Assembly: GCA_903867185.1 (NCBI GenBank)
Contig: CAIPQK010000213.1
Location: forward strand, 1 to 41,009
Length of the DNA: 41,009 nt
Direction of reading: 5' to 3'
DNA from: an uncultured Candidatus Nemicrothrix sp.
GTDB lineage: Bacteria > Actinomycetota > Acidimicrobiia > Acidimicrobiales > Acidimicrobilacustridaceae
Below are positions 8,008 to 16,722 of this stretch, in pieces. Both the position numbers and the translations under genes were made by a program. Each line of letters opens with the position of its first letter. Position 1 is the stretch's first letter. Below the pieces are notes generated by a model. The model was not told the origin of the DNA. It was given only the letters and a program-made list of their open reading frames with translations, and searched no databases.

Positions 8008-8667
8008 ATGGGCGAACTTCTTTCTAAGGTCATCCCGCTTTCGCTCGGTGCAGCGATTAGCCCGACTGTTCTCGCACTCGAGTTACTCATTTTGTCGGGC
8101 AAGCGATCAAAGGCCCGAGCCTCGATGTTCCTTCTTGGCCTGCTGCTTGTTTTCGCCGCGATCACAGCGTTTGGGCTGCTGCTTTCACACACAACTTCGA
8201 CTTCACCTGCGCAAGCCTCGATCACGAAAACTGTCGATGTCGTGACGGGCAGTCTCCTGCTACTCCTCGCGCTAGGGACAATTCTGCGTTCGCTTGTTCA
8301 TGACTCGGTAGCTCCCGTCGGCGGTGAAACGAACGACACGAAACATCCCGGCCTTCTCTCGGCATTTCTCTTAGGCCTTGCGATCATGGTCACGAACTTC
8401 TCCACGATCCTGCTGTACATCCCAGCGATGCGATCTATCAGCGCTAGCGATATCTCAACGCCTGACAAAGCAGTCGCCGTTGCAATCGCATTCCTCATCT
8501 CAGCGGCACCGATTCTCTTTATCTACGTATTCGCAGTTGGATTTCCGAGGATCGCGACTCCACCTCTGAAAAAACTTCGGGGATCGATCGATCGCCACCA
8601 GCGCACGATTGGCATCGTGATCGAAGTCATCTTTGGTGCCTACCTGATGTTCAAAGCATTTCGGTAG
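8008..8667 (+). CDS. GAP/Sap family membrane protein (LysE-like fold)
   Basis: 219 residues with about six membrane segments. The start MGELLSKVIPLSLGAAISP, with LELLILSGKRSKARA in the first loop, fits the actinobacterial GAP family (Sap, sulfolipid-1-addressing protein; related to LysE/RhtB exporters). The open frame extends further upstream but into the MFS gene, so the ATG at 8008, 10 bp after the MFS stop, is preferred. No strong Shine-Dalgarno sequence is visible, which suits translation coupled to the MFS gene. The export substrate is unknown; some family members help export glycolipids. Confidence 0.75.
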   Translation: MGELLSKVIPLSLGAAISPTVLALELLILSGKRSKARASMFLLGLLLVFAAITAFGLLLSHTTSTSPAQASITKTVDVVTGSLLLLLALGTILRSLVHDSVAPVGGETNDTKHPGLLSAFLLGLAIMVTNFSTILLYIPAMRSISASDISTPDKAVAVAIAFLISAAPILFIYVFAVGFPRIATPPLKKLRGSIDRHQRTIGIVIEVIFGAYLMFKAFR

Positions 8668-8679
8668 ACGAAAACTGCG

Positions 8680-9612
8680 TCACACATCGGGCTCGAGCAC
8701 ATAGGACTTGTTGCCCGCAGGGTCTACCGGGACATCGCCAGCGAGCGTGACCCGTTCATGACAACGGTGCATGCCCTTAGGGATATCTGTGGGAACGATG
8801 TGCGCTGTTGCTCGATTGTCCCAGAAGGCGATGCTGCCTGGCTCCCACCGGAAGCGCACAGTGAACTCTTGGCGCTGCAGATGCTCGTAGAGCATCGCAA
8901 GAATGTGGTTGCTCTCTCGACGCGATAACTCAACGATGTAATCGGTGAAGTTAGGTTCGACGAAAATGACCTTCTCGCCAGTTTCGGGATGCACTCGAAC
9001 GACTGGGTGCACCGCCCGCAATGGCTTTGACATGAATGCCTTGGCAATCTCACCCGGCATTTCACCTCGATCGATGGGGAGTGCATTGTGATTGACCGCA
9101 TGGAGTCCATCGATAAAGACCTTGATCTCGGGCGAGAGATAGTTGTACGCCATCGCAAGATTCGACCATTGCGTATCGCCGCCATAGGGAGGAACGACAA
9201 CTGCTCGAAGAATCGATGCCATCGGTGGCGCTTCAACAAATTTCACATCGGTGTGCCAACGGCTTTCGATACGGGGGCCGCTAGCGCCCTTCTTCTCTTT
9301 TACGTTTGCGGTGCCTTGTTGATTATCGAGCAGCAGAATTTCGGGGTAATCAGGAAACGACGGCGGGAACGTGGGGTGACCAGGAAGCGGCTCACCAAAG
9401 GCGCGCGCAAGAGCGAGGTGCTGATCGCGATCAATGAACTGATCACGAAAGAACACCACCTTCCACTCCAACAGCGCTGCCCTAATCTCGGCGGCCACTT
9501 CAGGTTCAATGGGCTTTGTCAGGTCAACACCGAAGATTTCTGCTCCGGTGTAGCCCGTCATCGGACGAATATCGAGTCCCAGTTCCGTCGCGTTCGTCGT
9601 GCTCTGCCCCAT
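8680..9612 (-). CDS. TauD/TfdA family Fe(II)/2-oxoglutarate dioxygenase
   Basis: 310 residues. The iron site is His120-x-Asp122 (SRWHTDVKF) and His271 (RATAHIVPTD), with an Arg in MHRCHERVTL positioned to bind 2-oxoglutarate. The WDNRATAH motif is diagnostic of TauD/TfdA/AtsK enzymes, which hydroxylate taurine, alkyl sulfates, phenoxyacetates or related acids. The N-terminal LDIRPMTGYTGAEIFGVDL is typical. A GGGGGA Shine-Dalgarno sequence lies just upstream of the ATG at 9612. No sulfonate transporter is adjacent, so taurine is not assured. It converges with the Sap-like gene (12-bp gap). Confidence 0.88.
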   Translation of the reverse strand: MGQSTTNATELGLDIRPMTGYTGAEIFGVDLTKPIEPEVAAEIRAALLEWKVVFFRDQFIDRDQHLALARAFGEPLPGHPTFPPSFPDYPEILLLDNQQGTANVKEKKGASGPRIESRWHTDVKFVEAPPMASILRAVVVPPYGGDTQWSNLAMAYNYLSPEIKVFIDGLHAVNHNALPIDRGEMPGEIAKAFMSKPLRAVHPVVRVHPETGEKVIFVEPNFTDYIVELSRRESNHILAMLYEHLQRQEFTVRFRWEPGSIAFWDNRATAHIVPTDIPKGMHRCHERVTLAGDVPVDPAGNKSYVLEPDV

Positions 9613-9744
9613 GAGTCCCCCTTGATTGACGAAACCAACGTTAGAGCAACTTGGCGCCGCCGCCGAATGTAAATGGGTGCCACGAACCTGACCACAAGGG
9701 GTGCTCTACTTTGCCAGTCCCCTTTCTCTGCATCCGGAGCTCGA

Positions 9745-10368
9745 ATGACCCCCCGGTTCACACCCTCCCGGCTCGTGTCGGCCATCGTCCTAACTCTCAC
9801 CATCACGTTTGCCCTCGCGTCCTGCGACGGAACCTCTTCAAAGGCTGCCCAAACGACGACGAGCGAATCAACGACAACGACCGAGGCTCCAGCACCAACA
9901 ACAACTGTCGACCCTGGGACACTCCCCCAGACCGACGAGAAGCCGACGGGAACGGGCGCGGAATTCGATGGCCGCATGAAGGTGCTGGCCAACGCAATCA
10001 TCACCAATACTCCCGATACAGCCCTCTCGGCGTTTTTCCCTGTCTCCGCTTATAAGCAAACCAAGAAGAACACTGATCCCGCTGCGGATTGGAAAAATCG
10101 TCTCATTGCCAATTTCAAAGTTGATGTCGCCGACGCCAACAAAAAGCTCGGACCCAACGCCAAGAACGCGGTGTTCACGGGTGCCACCGTTCCCAACACG
10201 GTCGTATGGGTGAAACCCGGCGAGGAATACAACGTCGGGCCCTACTGGCGCGTCTTCAAAGCGCAGATGAATTTCACTGTCGATGGAAAGACTGTCCAAA
10301 TTCCGATCGAATCAATGATCTCTTGGCGCGGTCAGTGGTACGTCGTGCATCTCGGCACTATCCGCTAG
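9745..10368 (+). CDS. Putative lipoprotein with Thr-rich linker
   Basis: 207 residues. A basic N-terminus and hydrophobic core end in the lipobox LASC, so it is predicted to be lipid-anchored outside the membrane. A linker rich in Thr/Ser/Pro/Glu (about residues 35-60) precedes a compact soluble domain of about 140 residues ending in WRGQWYVVHLG, reminiscent of NTF2/SnoaL-like domains found in actinobacterial lipoproteins; that resemblance is tentative. The ATG at 9745 has GGAG upstream and begins the signal peptide; the longer in-frame start would add non-signal sequence. Function unknown. Confidence 0.8.
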   Translation: MTPRFTPSRLVSAIVLTLTITFALASCDGTSSKAAQTTTSESTTTTEAPAPTTTVDPGTLPQTDEKPTGTGAEFDGRMKVLANAIITNTPDTALSAFFPVSAYKQTKKNTDPAADWKNRLIANFKVDVADANKKLGPNAKNAVFTGATVPNTVVWVKPGEEYNVGPYWRVFKAQMNFTVDGKTVQIPIESMISWRGQWYVVHLGTIR

Positions 10369-10389
10369 GCGCTCACACCAAGGCGCTAA

Positions 10390-11181
10390 TCAGCCAGTGG
10401 TCTTTTTTCGGTACTTCTCCATGTGATCACGGACGTCAGGCGCGTAATTCAGAAGATTTTGATTTCGCGCTTCGAGCGCAATTGCACTCGTGAGGCTGCT
10501 CGCTTCGGCGTTATGCCAGAGCACTTCCTTGGTCGTGCGGAGGCCACTCGCCGTATACCCCGCCATTCCGCGCGCGTAGCTAAGGGCAAGATCTTCAAGT
10601 TCGCTGTCGGCCACGACTCTCGACACCAGACCCATGCGCAATGCTTCTGCAGCGTCGATATCGCGGCCGGTGAGAATCAGATCGAACGCGTGGGCATTAC
10701 CAATAAGCCGCGGCAATAAGTAGGTGATTCCGATATCGGTTCCGGAAAGACCTGTGCGAATAAAGGCCGAGCAGAACTTGGCCGAGTCGGAAGCCACGCG
10801 AATGTCGGCGGCACATGCCAAAGCCAGACCGCCACCAAATGCCGGGCCATTTACGGCGGCAATAATCACCTGCGGAAGATCCCGCATGCGCACCGTCAGG
10901 TTCGACATAAACGTTTGCGCGTCAACGCCAGCGGGCATATGCCGATGCTCTCCAGGTTTTGGAGGAGTTCCGAAATCCTTCAAGTCGAGACCGGCACAAA
11001 ACGCGCGGCCTGCTCCGGTGAAAATCACAACTTTGCAATCGATATCCGCTGCGATTGCATCGAATGTGTCATGAAGTTCGGTGACGAGCTCAAACGAAAT
11101 TGCGTTGAGTCGTTCCGGACGGTTGAGGCGAACCACCGTGATATGCGGCTCGGGTTTCGTCACTTCAGCGAGTGCACTCAT
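10390..11181 (-). CDS. Enoyl-CoA hydratase/isomerase family protein
   Basis: 263-residue crotonase-fold protein. The CoA-binding/oxyanion segments are visible as AFCAGLDLKDFG and AAVNGPAFGGGLALACAADIR, with the GGG oxyanion-hole loop intact. It probably hydrates or isomerises an unsaturated acyl-CoA in beta-oxidation-type catabolism. The ATG at 11181 overlaps the stop of the upstream acyl-CoA dehydrogenase in ATGA, a classic coupling, so the start six codons upstream at 11199 is less likely. It converges with the lipoprotein gene (21 bp). Confidence 0.9.
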   Translation of the reverse strand: MSALAEVTKPEPHITVVRLNRPERLNAISFELVTELHDTFDAIAADIDCKVVIFTGAGRAFCAGLDLKDFGTPPKPGEHRHMPAGVDAQTFMSNLTVRMRDLPQVIIAAVNGPAFGGGLALACAADIRVASDSAKFCSAFIRTGLSGTDIGITYLLPRLIGNAHAFDLILTGRDIDAAEALRMGLVSRVVADSELEDLALSYARGMAGYTASGLRTTKEVLWHNAEASSLTSAIALEARNQNLLNYAPDVRDHMEKYRKKTTG

Positions 11182-12365
11182 TTCGGAATATCTGTCCATG
11201 GGACAGCGCTATCGACACGAACGTCGCCCGGCAGCCCCAGAACTCGCTCACCAAGAATGTTGCGCATGATCTCAGACGTACCGCCTTCAATCGTGTTGGC
11301 ACGAGCACGCAGAAACCGACCAGTTCGGGTGGACATTCCCGCAGACGAACGAGTCATCGGATATCCGGGCTCGTGCAGCATGCCGGCGGCGCCTTCAAGG
11401 TCAACAACGGCGGCCGTGACTCGCTTCGAAAGTTCGGCAGAAGCCAGTTTGCTCACTGAACCTTCCGGGCCCGGATTCCCGCCAACTGCAGACTGCTTCG
11501 CACGTGCATTCGTGAGGCGAACGATTTCAGCCTCAATCCAAAGCCCCATGACACGATCACGCCAGATCTCGTGCTCAACCGGCGAAAGTTGCGACTTTCG
11601 AACTGCCCACAACTTCATGAGTTCGTTGATCGGGCCAGAACCCCGCGGCGCAGGACCGCCGGCGAGGGCAACGCGCTCGTTCATGAGCGTTGTGATGGCC
11701 ACACGCCAACCATCACCCTCGTCGCCAAGACGCAAGGAATCGTGAATACGCACGTCGGTCAGGAAGACCTCATTGAATTCGGCTTCACCGGTCATTTGGT
11801 AGAGCGGGCGAACATCGACTCCTGGGGCATGCATGTCCAGAACGAAATAGCTAAGACCTTTGTGCTTTGGAACATCTGGATTTGTTCGAGTCAGAAGCAT
11901 TCCGAAATTGGACGTATGAGCCAATGTCGTCCACACCTTTTGTCCGTTGACCACCCATTCATCGCCATCTCGAACCGCGCGACTCGGAATGCCAGCAACA
12001 TCGGATCCGTGGGTGGGTTCTGAAAACAACTGACACCACACATCTTCACCAGTGAAGATTTTTCGGATGTGCTTCTGTTTCAATTCATCGCTGCCATAGG
12101 CCAGAACCGTTGGCGCGCCCATTCCGATGCCGATCGGATTGATACGAAGGTCTTCGTAATTCACGCCGTGTGAGCGCAGTACCGCATCGATCACGGCCTG
12201 CTGGCCACGGTTGCCACCAAGACCGCCGAACTCCTCAGGGAAATGCACCATCGCTAAACCAGCGTCGAACTGCTTGCCACGAAACGCGAACTGATCGTCG
12301 AGGATGTCTCGATTTTCCTCAACCAGTTCCTCAGTGCGCTTCGCCAGATCCTGATCTTCGTACAT
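11178..12365 (-). CDS. Acyl-CoA dehydrogenase
   Basis: 395 residues, the normal length of a flavin acyl-CoA dehydrogenase. The FAD/substrate segments are LFSEPTHGSDVAGI and VNGQKVWTTLAHTSNFG, and the C-terminal EGGTSEIMRNILGERVLGLP carries the family signature including the position of the catalytic Glu in many members. It resembles the FadE-type enzymes that mycobacteria and related bacteria use in fatty acid and sterol side-chain degradation. GAGG precedes the ATG at 12365. It is coupled by a 4-bp overlap to the downstream enoyl-CoA hydratase, giving two consecutive beta-oxidation steps in one unit. Confidence 0.92.
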   Translation of the reverse strand: MYEDQDLAKRTEELVEENRDILDDQFAFRGKQFDAGLAMVHFPEEFGGLGGNRGQQAVIDAVLRSHGVNYEDLRINPIGIGMGAPTVLAYGSDELKQKHIRKIFTGEDVWCQLFSEPTHGSDVAGIPSRAVRDGDEWVVNGQKVWTTLAHTSNFGMLLTRTNPDVPKHKGLSYFVLDMHAPGVDVRPLYQMTGEAEFNEVFLTDVRIHDSLRLGDEGDGWRVAITTLMNERVALAGGPAPRGSGPINELMKLWAVRKSQLSPVEHEIWRDRVMGLWIEAEIVRLTNARAKQSAVGGNPGPEGSVSKLASAELSKRVTAAVVDLEGAAGMLHEPGYPMTRSSAGMSTRTGRFLRARANTIEGGTSEIMRNILGERVLGLPGDVRVDSAVPWTDIPK

Positions 12366-12562
12366 GCGTCCTCACAGTTCTCGATTTGAGATCGAACTCA
12401 GTGACTCAGTTTCCGCCTTGGGTCACGAATCCTCAGGGGAGCATCGTGTCACTAGATAGCGGATCCCACCAGCCAATGTTGACTGATCCCGTAAATCGAT
12501 CTGACGCACCCACACCTCACAGGAGAACCACCCCACCTAGCAACGAGTTACTAGCATCTGAA

Positions 12563-12578
12563 TGTTCCGGACGGAACA
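12563..12578. promoter_or_regulatory. Perfect inverted repeat before cydA, candidate operator
   Basis: TGTTCCG-GA-CGGAACA: two perfect 7-bp arms around a 2-bp centre, 25 bp before the proposed TTG start of cydA. Size and symmetry suit a dimeric regulator. It lies in the 238-bp gap 12366-12603, which holds no gene. I cannot name the regulator; a redox or respiration sensor is plausible for a bd-oxidase operon. An ATG inside the repeat (12562) opens the same frame but lacks a Shine-Dalgarno sequence. Confidence 0.5.
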
Positions 12579-12603
12579 GATAGAGCAGAACGAGGGCAGC
12601 AAA

Positions 12604-14013
12604 TTGAGCGTCGAAGTCCTTCACCGTATTCAGTTCGCTCTCACCATCTCGTTCCATTTCATCTTCCCGCCCCTCTCTCTCGGCGTGGGCATGATCCTCG
12701 TCATCTTCGGGATCAAGTCGGTCCGGACCAAGGACCCAAAGTGGCGCCAGCTCTCAATGTTCTGGGTCAAGATTTATGGACTGATTTTCGCGATGGGTAT
12801 CGCCACCGGCATCGTGCAGGAATTCGAGTTCGGCACGAACTGGTCGCAATACTCACGTTTCGTCGGAAATATTTTTGGGAGTCTTCTCGCCGCTGAAGGA
12901 ATTTTCGCGTTCATGCTTGAAGGCGGCTTTTTGGGCCTCATGCTTTTTGGTGGAACTCGACTCGGAAACCGTATGTGGCTCTTCGCTACAACGATGGTGG
13001 TAGTCGGAGCAACATTCAGCGCGACCTGGATCGTCATGGCGAACTCCTGGATGCAAACCCCACAGGGGTTTGAGATCAAAGACGTTGGTCAAGGCCCTCA
13101 AGCCTTCATGACAAGTTTTCACGATGTCGTGTTCACTCCGTCGTTCCTACCGCGCGTCCTCCATGTGATCGCTGCGTGCTGGATGGTTGGTTCGTCGCTT
13201 GTCCTTAGCGTCGGAGCGTTCTACATACTGAAAAAACGCCACGTTGAACTTGCGAAGACAATGGTCCGAGTTGCGCTTCCAGTTTTCACGGTGGTCGCAC
13301 TGCTTCAGGTCGCCGTATTCGGCGCTAACCAGGCAACTGAAGTAGCGAAAAACCAGCCGGCGAAGCTGGCGGCGATGGAGGGTCTGTACCAAAGCGAATC
13401 CTGCGCACCCATGTATCTCCTGGGATGGACCGATGCCAACGCACAAACGACTAACGGAATCCATATTCCGTGTCTACTGAGTTTCCTCACCGATAAAAGT
13501 TTTGACGCAACCGTTACGGGCCTCGAAGCCACTCCTCGCGATGAGTGGCCAGCCGTCAACCTGGTCTTTCAGGTGTACCACCTGATGATCAATCTCGGAA
13601 TGTTGTTCATCCTGATTGGTCTGGTCGCGTGTGGATTCTGGATATGGAAACGCAAGATCTGGAACCAACGATGGCTTCTGTGGATTCTCGTTTCTTCTGT
13701 CGTACTCACTGAGCTTGCTACAGAGACGGGCTGGTGGACTGCTGAATTCAGCCGTCAACCTTGGATTGTTTGGCAGGTGCTCAAGACCACTGACGCCTAT
13801 TCGCCGAACGTTTCATTCAGTCAGGTCATGTTCTCGATTGTGATGTTCGTCTTGCTCTACATCGTGGTGTTCGTGGTGTTCATCCGGCTTCTTGATCGAC
13901 ACATCAAAGAGGGACCACCACCGCCCGTTGATCCCGATGAAACCTCCTCACTCCCCGACTCCTTCGGCGAAATCTTTCGGCGTCGCTCACGCGTCTCAAG
14001 TGGAGGTGATTGA
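12604..14013 (+). CDS. cydA: Cytochrome bd ubiquinol oxidase subunit I
   Basis: 469 residues from the TTG at 12604, which has GAGGG 9-10 nt upstream. It yields an N-terminus aligned with E. coli CydA, placing heme b595 ligand His at residue 18 (E. coli His19). His187 matches the heme b558 ligand His186, Met328 (YHLM) the second axial ligand, and Glu98/Glu106 the conserved acidic pair. The short Q-loop gives the reduced length compared with about 520 in E. coli. The usual GRQPW reads SRQPW here (residues 383-387). The protein reduces oxygen to water with quinol electrons in the cytoplasmic membrane. It is the first gene of cydABDC. A start at 12562 would add 14 residues and lie inside the inverted repeat. 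Confidence 0.95.
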   Translation: MSVEVLHRIQFALTISFHFIFPPLSLGVGMILVIFGIKSVRTKDPKWRQLSMFWVKIYGLIFAMGIATGIVQEFEFGTNWSQYSRFVGNIFGSLLAAEGIFAFMLEGGFLGLMLFGGTRLGNRMWLFATTMVVVGATFSATWIVMANSWMQTPQGFEIKDVGQGPQAFMTSFHDVVFTPSFLPRVLHVIAACWMVGSSLVLSVGAFYILKKRHVELAKTMVRVALPVFTVVALLQVAVFGANQATEVAKNQPAKLAAMEGLYQSESCAPMYLLGWTDANAQTTNGIHIPCLLSFLTDKSFDATVTGLEATPRDEWPAVNLVFQVYHLMINLGMLFILIGLVACGFWIWKRKIWNQRWLLWILVSSVVLTELATETGWWTAEFSRQPWIVWQVLKTTDAYSPNVSFSQVMFSIVMFVLLYIVVFVVFIRLLDRHIKEGPPPPVDPDETSSLPDSFGEIFRRRSRVSSGGD

Positions 14014-14015
14014 TC

Positions 14016-15035
14016 ATGTGGCTTCAAACAACCTGGTTCGTTCTCTACGTCATCATCATCAGTGGGTACGTCATCCTTGATGGCTTTGACCTCGGCGTCG
14101 GAATGCTCTCGCCATTCATCACCCACAACGATCACGACCGACGGATTCTCCTGAATTCCATTGGGCCAGTCTGGGACGGCAACGAGGTCTGGCTCGTTCT
14201 CGGTGGTGGCGCCCTGTTCGCGGCCTTCCCACTTGTCTACGCGTCGCTATTCAGCGGTTTTTACCTTGCGATGATGCTCGTGTTGCTCGTCCTCATCATG
14301 CGAACGGTGGCCATCGAGTTTCGTTCGAAACGCCCAGAAGCCTGGTGGCGTTCTCTATGGGACTGGACCTTCACACTTTCCTCATTCGGAATCACCATTC
14401 TTCTTGGCGTCGCGTTAGGAAACGTGATTCGAGGTGTGAGCCTTGATCAACATGGCAACTTAAACGTGAGTCTCCTCGACTTACTCAACCCCTACTCGAT
14501 CGCTCTCGGGCTCGTTGCTGTCGCAATGCTTTGCCTTCACGGCGCAATTTTCCTCACACAAAAGACCGAAGGTGAACTTCTCACTTCGATTAAGAGGCTC
14601 ATACCGAAGTTGCTCATCGCGTTCTTCATTCTCATGACCGCTCTCATCATCTGGACACTTCTTCGAGATGAGCAGTTCACACAGAACTTCAAGGATCGAC
14701 CATGGACGGCGTTCTTCCCGCTCTTGGCCTTCATATCAATCGCTGCCGCGTGGCTCTTCATTCGTCGAGGCGCCTACCTCAGCGCCTTCCTCGCTTCGGC
14801 AACGATGATTGCCCTCCTCATGGGTGCCATTGCTTGCGGGATGTATCCCGTCATGCTGCGCTCGACAACAAACAGCGCCTACGACCTCACGGTGCAGAAT
14901 GCGTCGGCGGCCAAGGAAACACTCACGGTGATGTTTGTGATTGCCCTCATCGGCATGCCATTCGTCTTGCTCTATACCGCTGGCGTCTATTACTTCTTCC
15001 GCGGAAAAGTAGAACTCGACGACGACAGTTACTGA
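14016..15035 (+). CDS. cydB: Cytochrome bd ubiquinol oxidase subunit II
   Basis: 339 residues, polytopic, with LDGFDLGVGMLSPF and GPVWDGNEVWLVLGGGALFAAFP carrying the conserved Asp and Trp-Asp residues of CydB that line the heme b595/d and proton pathway. The ATG at 14016 sits 2 bp after the cydA stop and has a near-perfect GGAGGTGAT Shine-Dalgarno sequence inside the cydA end, so expression of the two subunits is tightly linked. The TTG two codons earlier is a weaker alternative. It pairs with CydA to make the oxidase. Confidence 0.95.
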   Translation: MWLQTTWFVLYVIIISGYVILDGFDLGVGMLSPFITHNDHDRRILLNSIGPVWDGNEVWLVLGGGALFAAFPLVYASLFSGFYLAMMLVLLVLIMRTVAIEFRSKRPEAWWRSLWDWTFTLSSFGITILLGVALGNVIRGVSLDQHGNLNVSLLDLLNPYSIALGLVAVAMLCLHGAIFLTQKTEGELLTSIKRLIPKLLIAFFILMTALIIWTLLRDEQFTQNFKDRPWTAFFPLLAFISIAAAWLFIRRGAYLSAFLASATMIALLMGAIACGMYPVMLRSTTNSAYDLTVQNASAAKETLTVMFVIALIGMPFVLLYTAGVYYFFRGKVELDDDSY

Positions 15036-15072
15036 GACCACGCCGGCGATCAACGCGGTACCGTCACACCCC

Positions 15073-16722
15073 ATGAGTCCTCGGGAATTGCTGTCACAAG
15101 TTCCAAGTGCTCAACGCCTCCACAGACTCGGCGTTTTAGCGGGCGCTCTCGGTTCCATCGCCCTCGTCGCATGGACCCTTTCGCTGGCACGATCAATCTC
15201 TGGGCTATTTGAACATCGATCACCAACCCCGGCACTTCTCGGACTCGCAGGCTTTCTCGCGTTGCGAGTCGGATTCCGGTTTGCCAGCGCAAGGCTGCTC
15301 GCGACCTCGAGCAGCCGCCTCCGCGTGGGCGTCCGATCAGCCCTCACCGCCTTCTGGGGAGCCAAGCAAACGTCGTCGACATCGGCATCGACCGGCGTCG
15401 ACAGCACCCTCTTGGGCCCCGGCGTCGATTCGCTCGATGACTACATCACCAACTACCTCCCTGCTCGGTCGCTCGCCACTGTCATCCCGCTCGTTGTCTT
15501 CCTGACGATCGGCGTTCTTGACCCGTGGACGTTGCTCATCTTGCTTTTTGCTGGACCGATGCTGATTCTCTTGCTCGCTGTCATCGGCTCTCGAACTCGC
15601 ACGCTTGCCGACCAACGTTTCCGCGAACTTGGATGGCTCCGTTCCTTCTACCTCGACATGGTGCGCGGCATTCCAACGCTCAAGGTATTTGGTCGAGCGA
15701 CTGAAAGTGTTGTCACCATCGAAGAGATCAGCGATCGTTTTGGACGCACCACGATGAGTGTTTTACGTACTGCCTTCCAGACATCACTCGTCATCGAATG
15801 GGCCGCCACTGCAGCAACCGCGCTCGTTGCTGTTCAAGTCAGCTTCCGCATGATCGATGGAACTATCAGTTTTGCTACAGCCCTTGCCGTTTTGATGCTC
15901 ACGCCTGAATTTTTTGCTCCCCTGCGAAATTTGGCGGTTGACTACCATGCCGGGCAGGCAGGAAACGCTGTCCTCGCTCAGCTCCCGGACTTTGCCGAAC
16001 TCATTTCTCGGCCATCATCAGACCCACAACGTCGGTTGACGCGTCCATCCAGACCACCAACTCTCCGATTCGAGGAGGTTTCGTTCGCGTATCCGGGGGC
16101 TGACCACCTCACTCTCGATCACGTCTCTTTCTCAGTCACGGCTGGCGAGACTGTTGTTCTTCTAGGGCCGAGTGGTGTTGGAAAAACTACGGTTCTCGAT
16201 CTTCTCCATGGCCGAATCCAGCCATCAGCCGGAAAAATCACAATCGACAACACACCCCTCACGGATCTCGACCCCGAGGTGTGGCTGCGAGACATCACCT
16301 CGGTCCCCCAGAACCCATTCATGTTCAGTTCGTCTATCCAGGAGAACGTTGCCCTTTCAAATCGCGATATCTCCGCAGAGCAGCTCCGCGCCGCACTCAA
16401 CCTTGCACTCGCTTCAGAGTTCGTCGCAGAACTCCCACTTGGAATTGACTCACCGATAGGAGAAGAGGGAACGACCCTCAGCGGAGGCCAACGACAGCGT
16501 TTGGCAATCGCCCGAGCCCTGCTTCGCGATGCCCCACTTGTTCTGCTCGATGAGTTCACCGCTCACCTCGATCCCGAGACCGAACTCGAACTGATCTCGT
16601 CGCTTCATCCATTTCTCCAGGATCGAACAGTTGTCATCGTCGCCCACCGGGAAGCGACACTTACGCTCGCCGATCGAGTGTTCCGACTCGAAAACGGACG
16701 CATCGAAGCGGTACCGCGATGA
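15073..16722 (+). CDS. cydD: Thiol reductant ABC exporter subunit CydD
   Basis: 549 residues: an N-terminal type I exporter membrane domain (about residues 15-310) and a C-terminal ATPase. Walker A is GPSGVGKTT at about residue 366, the signature is LSGGQRQRLAIARA at about 469, and Walker B is LVLLDEF. CydDC exports reductant (glutathione/cysteine in E. coli) needed for bd oxidase assembly. In actinobacteria lacking glutathione the cargo may be cysteine or another thiol, which is inference. It starts 37 bp after cydB and overlaps cydC by 4 bp (ATGA). Confidence 0.93.
   Translation: MSPRELLSQVPSAQRLHRLGVLAGALGSIALVAWTLSLARSISGLFEHRSPTPALLGLAGFLALRVGFRFASARLLATSSSRLRVGVRSALTAFWGAKQTSSTSASTGVDSTLLGPGVDSLDDYITNYLPARSLATVIPLVVFLTIGVLDPWTLLILLFAGPMLILLLAVIGSRTRTLADQRFRELGWLRSFYLDMVRGIPTLKVFGRATESVVTIEEISDRFGRTTMSVLRTAFQTSLVIEWAATAATALVAVQVSFRMIDGTISFATALAVLMLTPEFFAPLRNLAVDYHAGQAGNAVLAQLPDFAELISRPSSDPQRRLTRPSRPPTLRFEEVSFAYPGADHLTLDHVSFSVTAGETVVLLGPSGVGKTTVLDLLHGRIQPSAGKITIDNTPLTDLDPEVWLRDITSVPQNPFMFSSSIQENVALSNRDISAEQLRAALNLALASEFVAELPLGIDSPIGEEGTTLSGGQRQRLAIARALLRDAPLVLLDEFTAHLDPETELELISSLHPFLQDRTVVIVAHREATLTLADRVFRLENGRIEAVPR

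Noticed and set aside
8680-9612. Assigning the TauD/TfdA enzyme as taurine dioxygenase (tauD)
   Set aside because: The motifs fit the whole superfamily and no sulfonate transporter or sulfite-related gene is adjacent, so a specific symbol is not justified.
10915-11745. 276-codon open frame antisense to the acyl-CoA dehydrogenase and enoyl-CoA hydratase genes
   Set aside because: The encoded peptide has no recognisable domain, is rich in Arg/Ser/Pro, and lies entirely opposite two strongly conserved genes.
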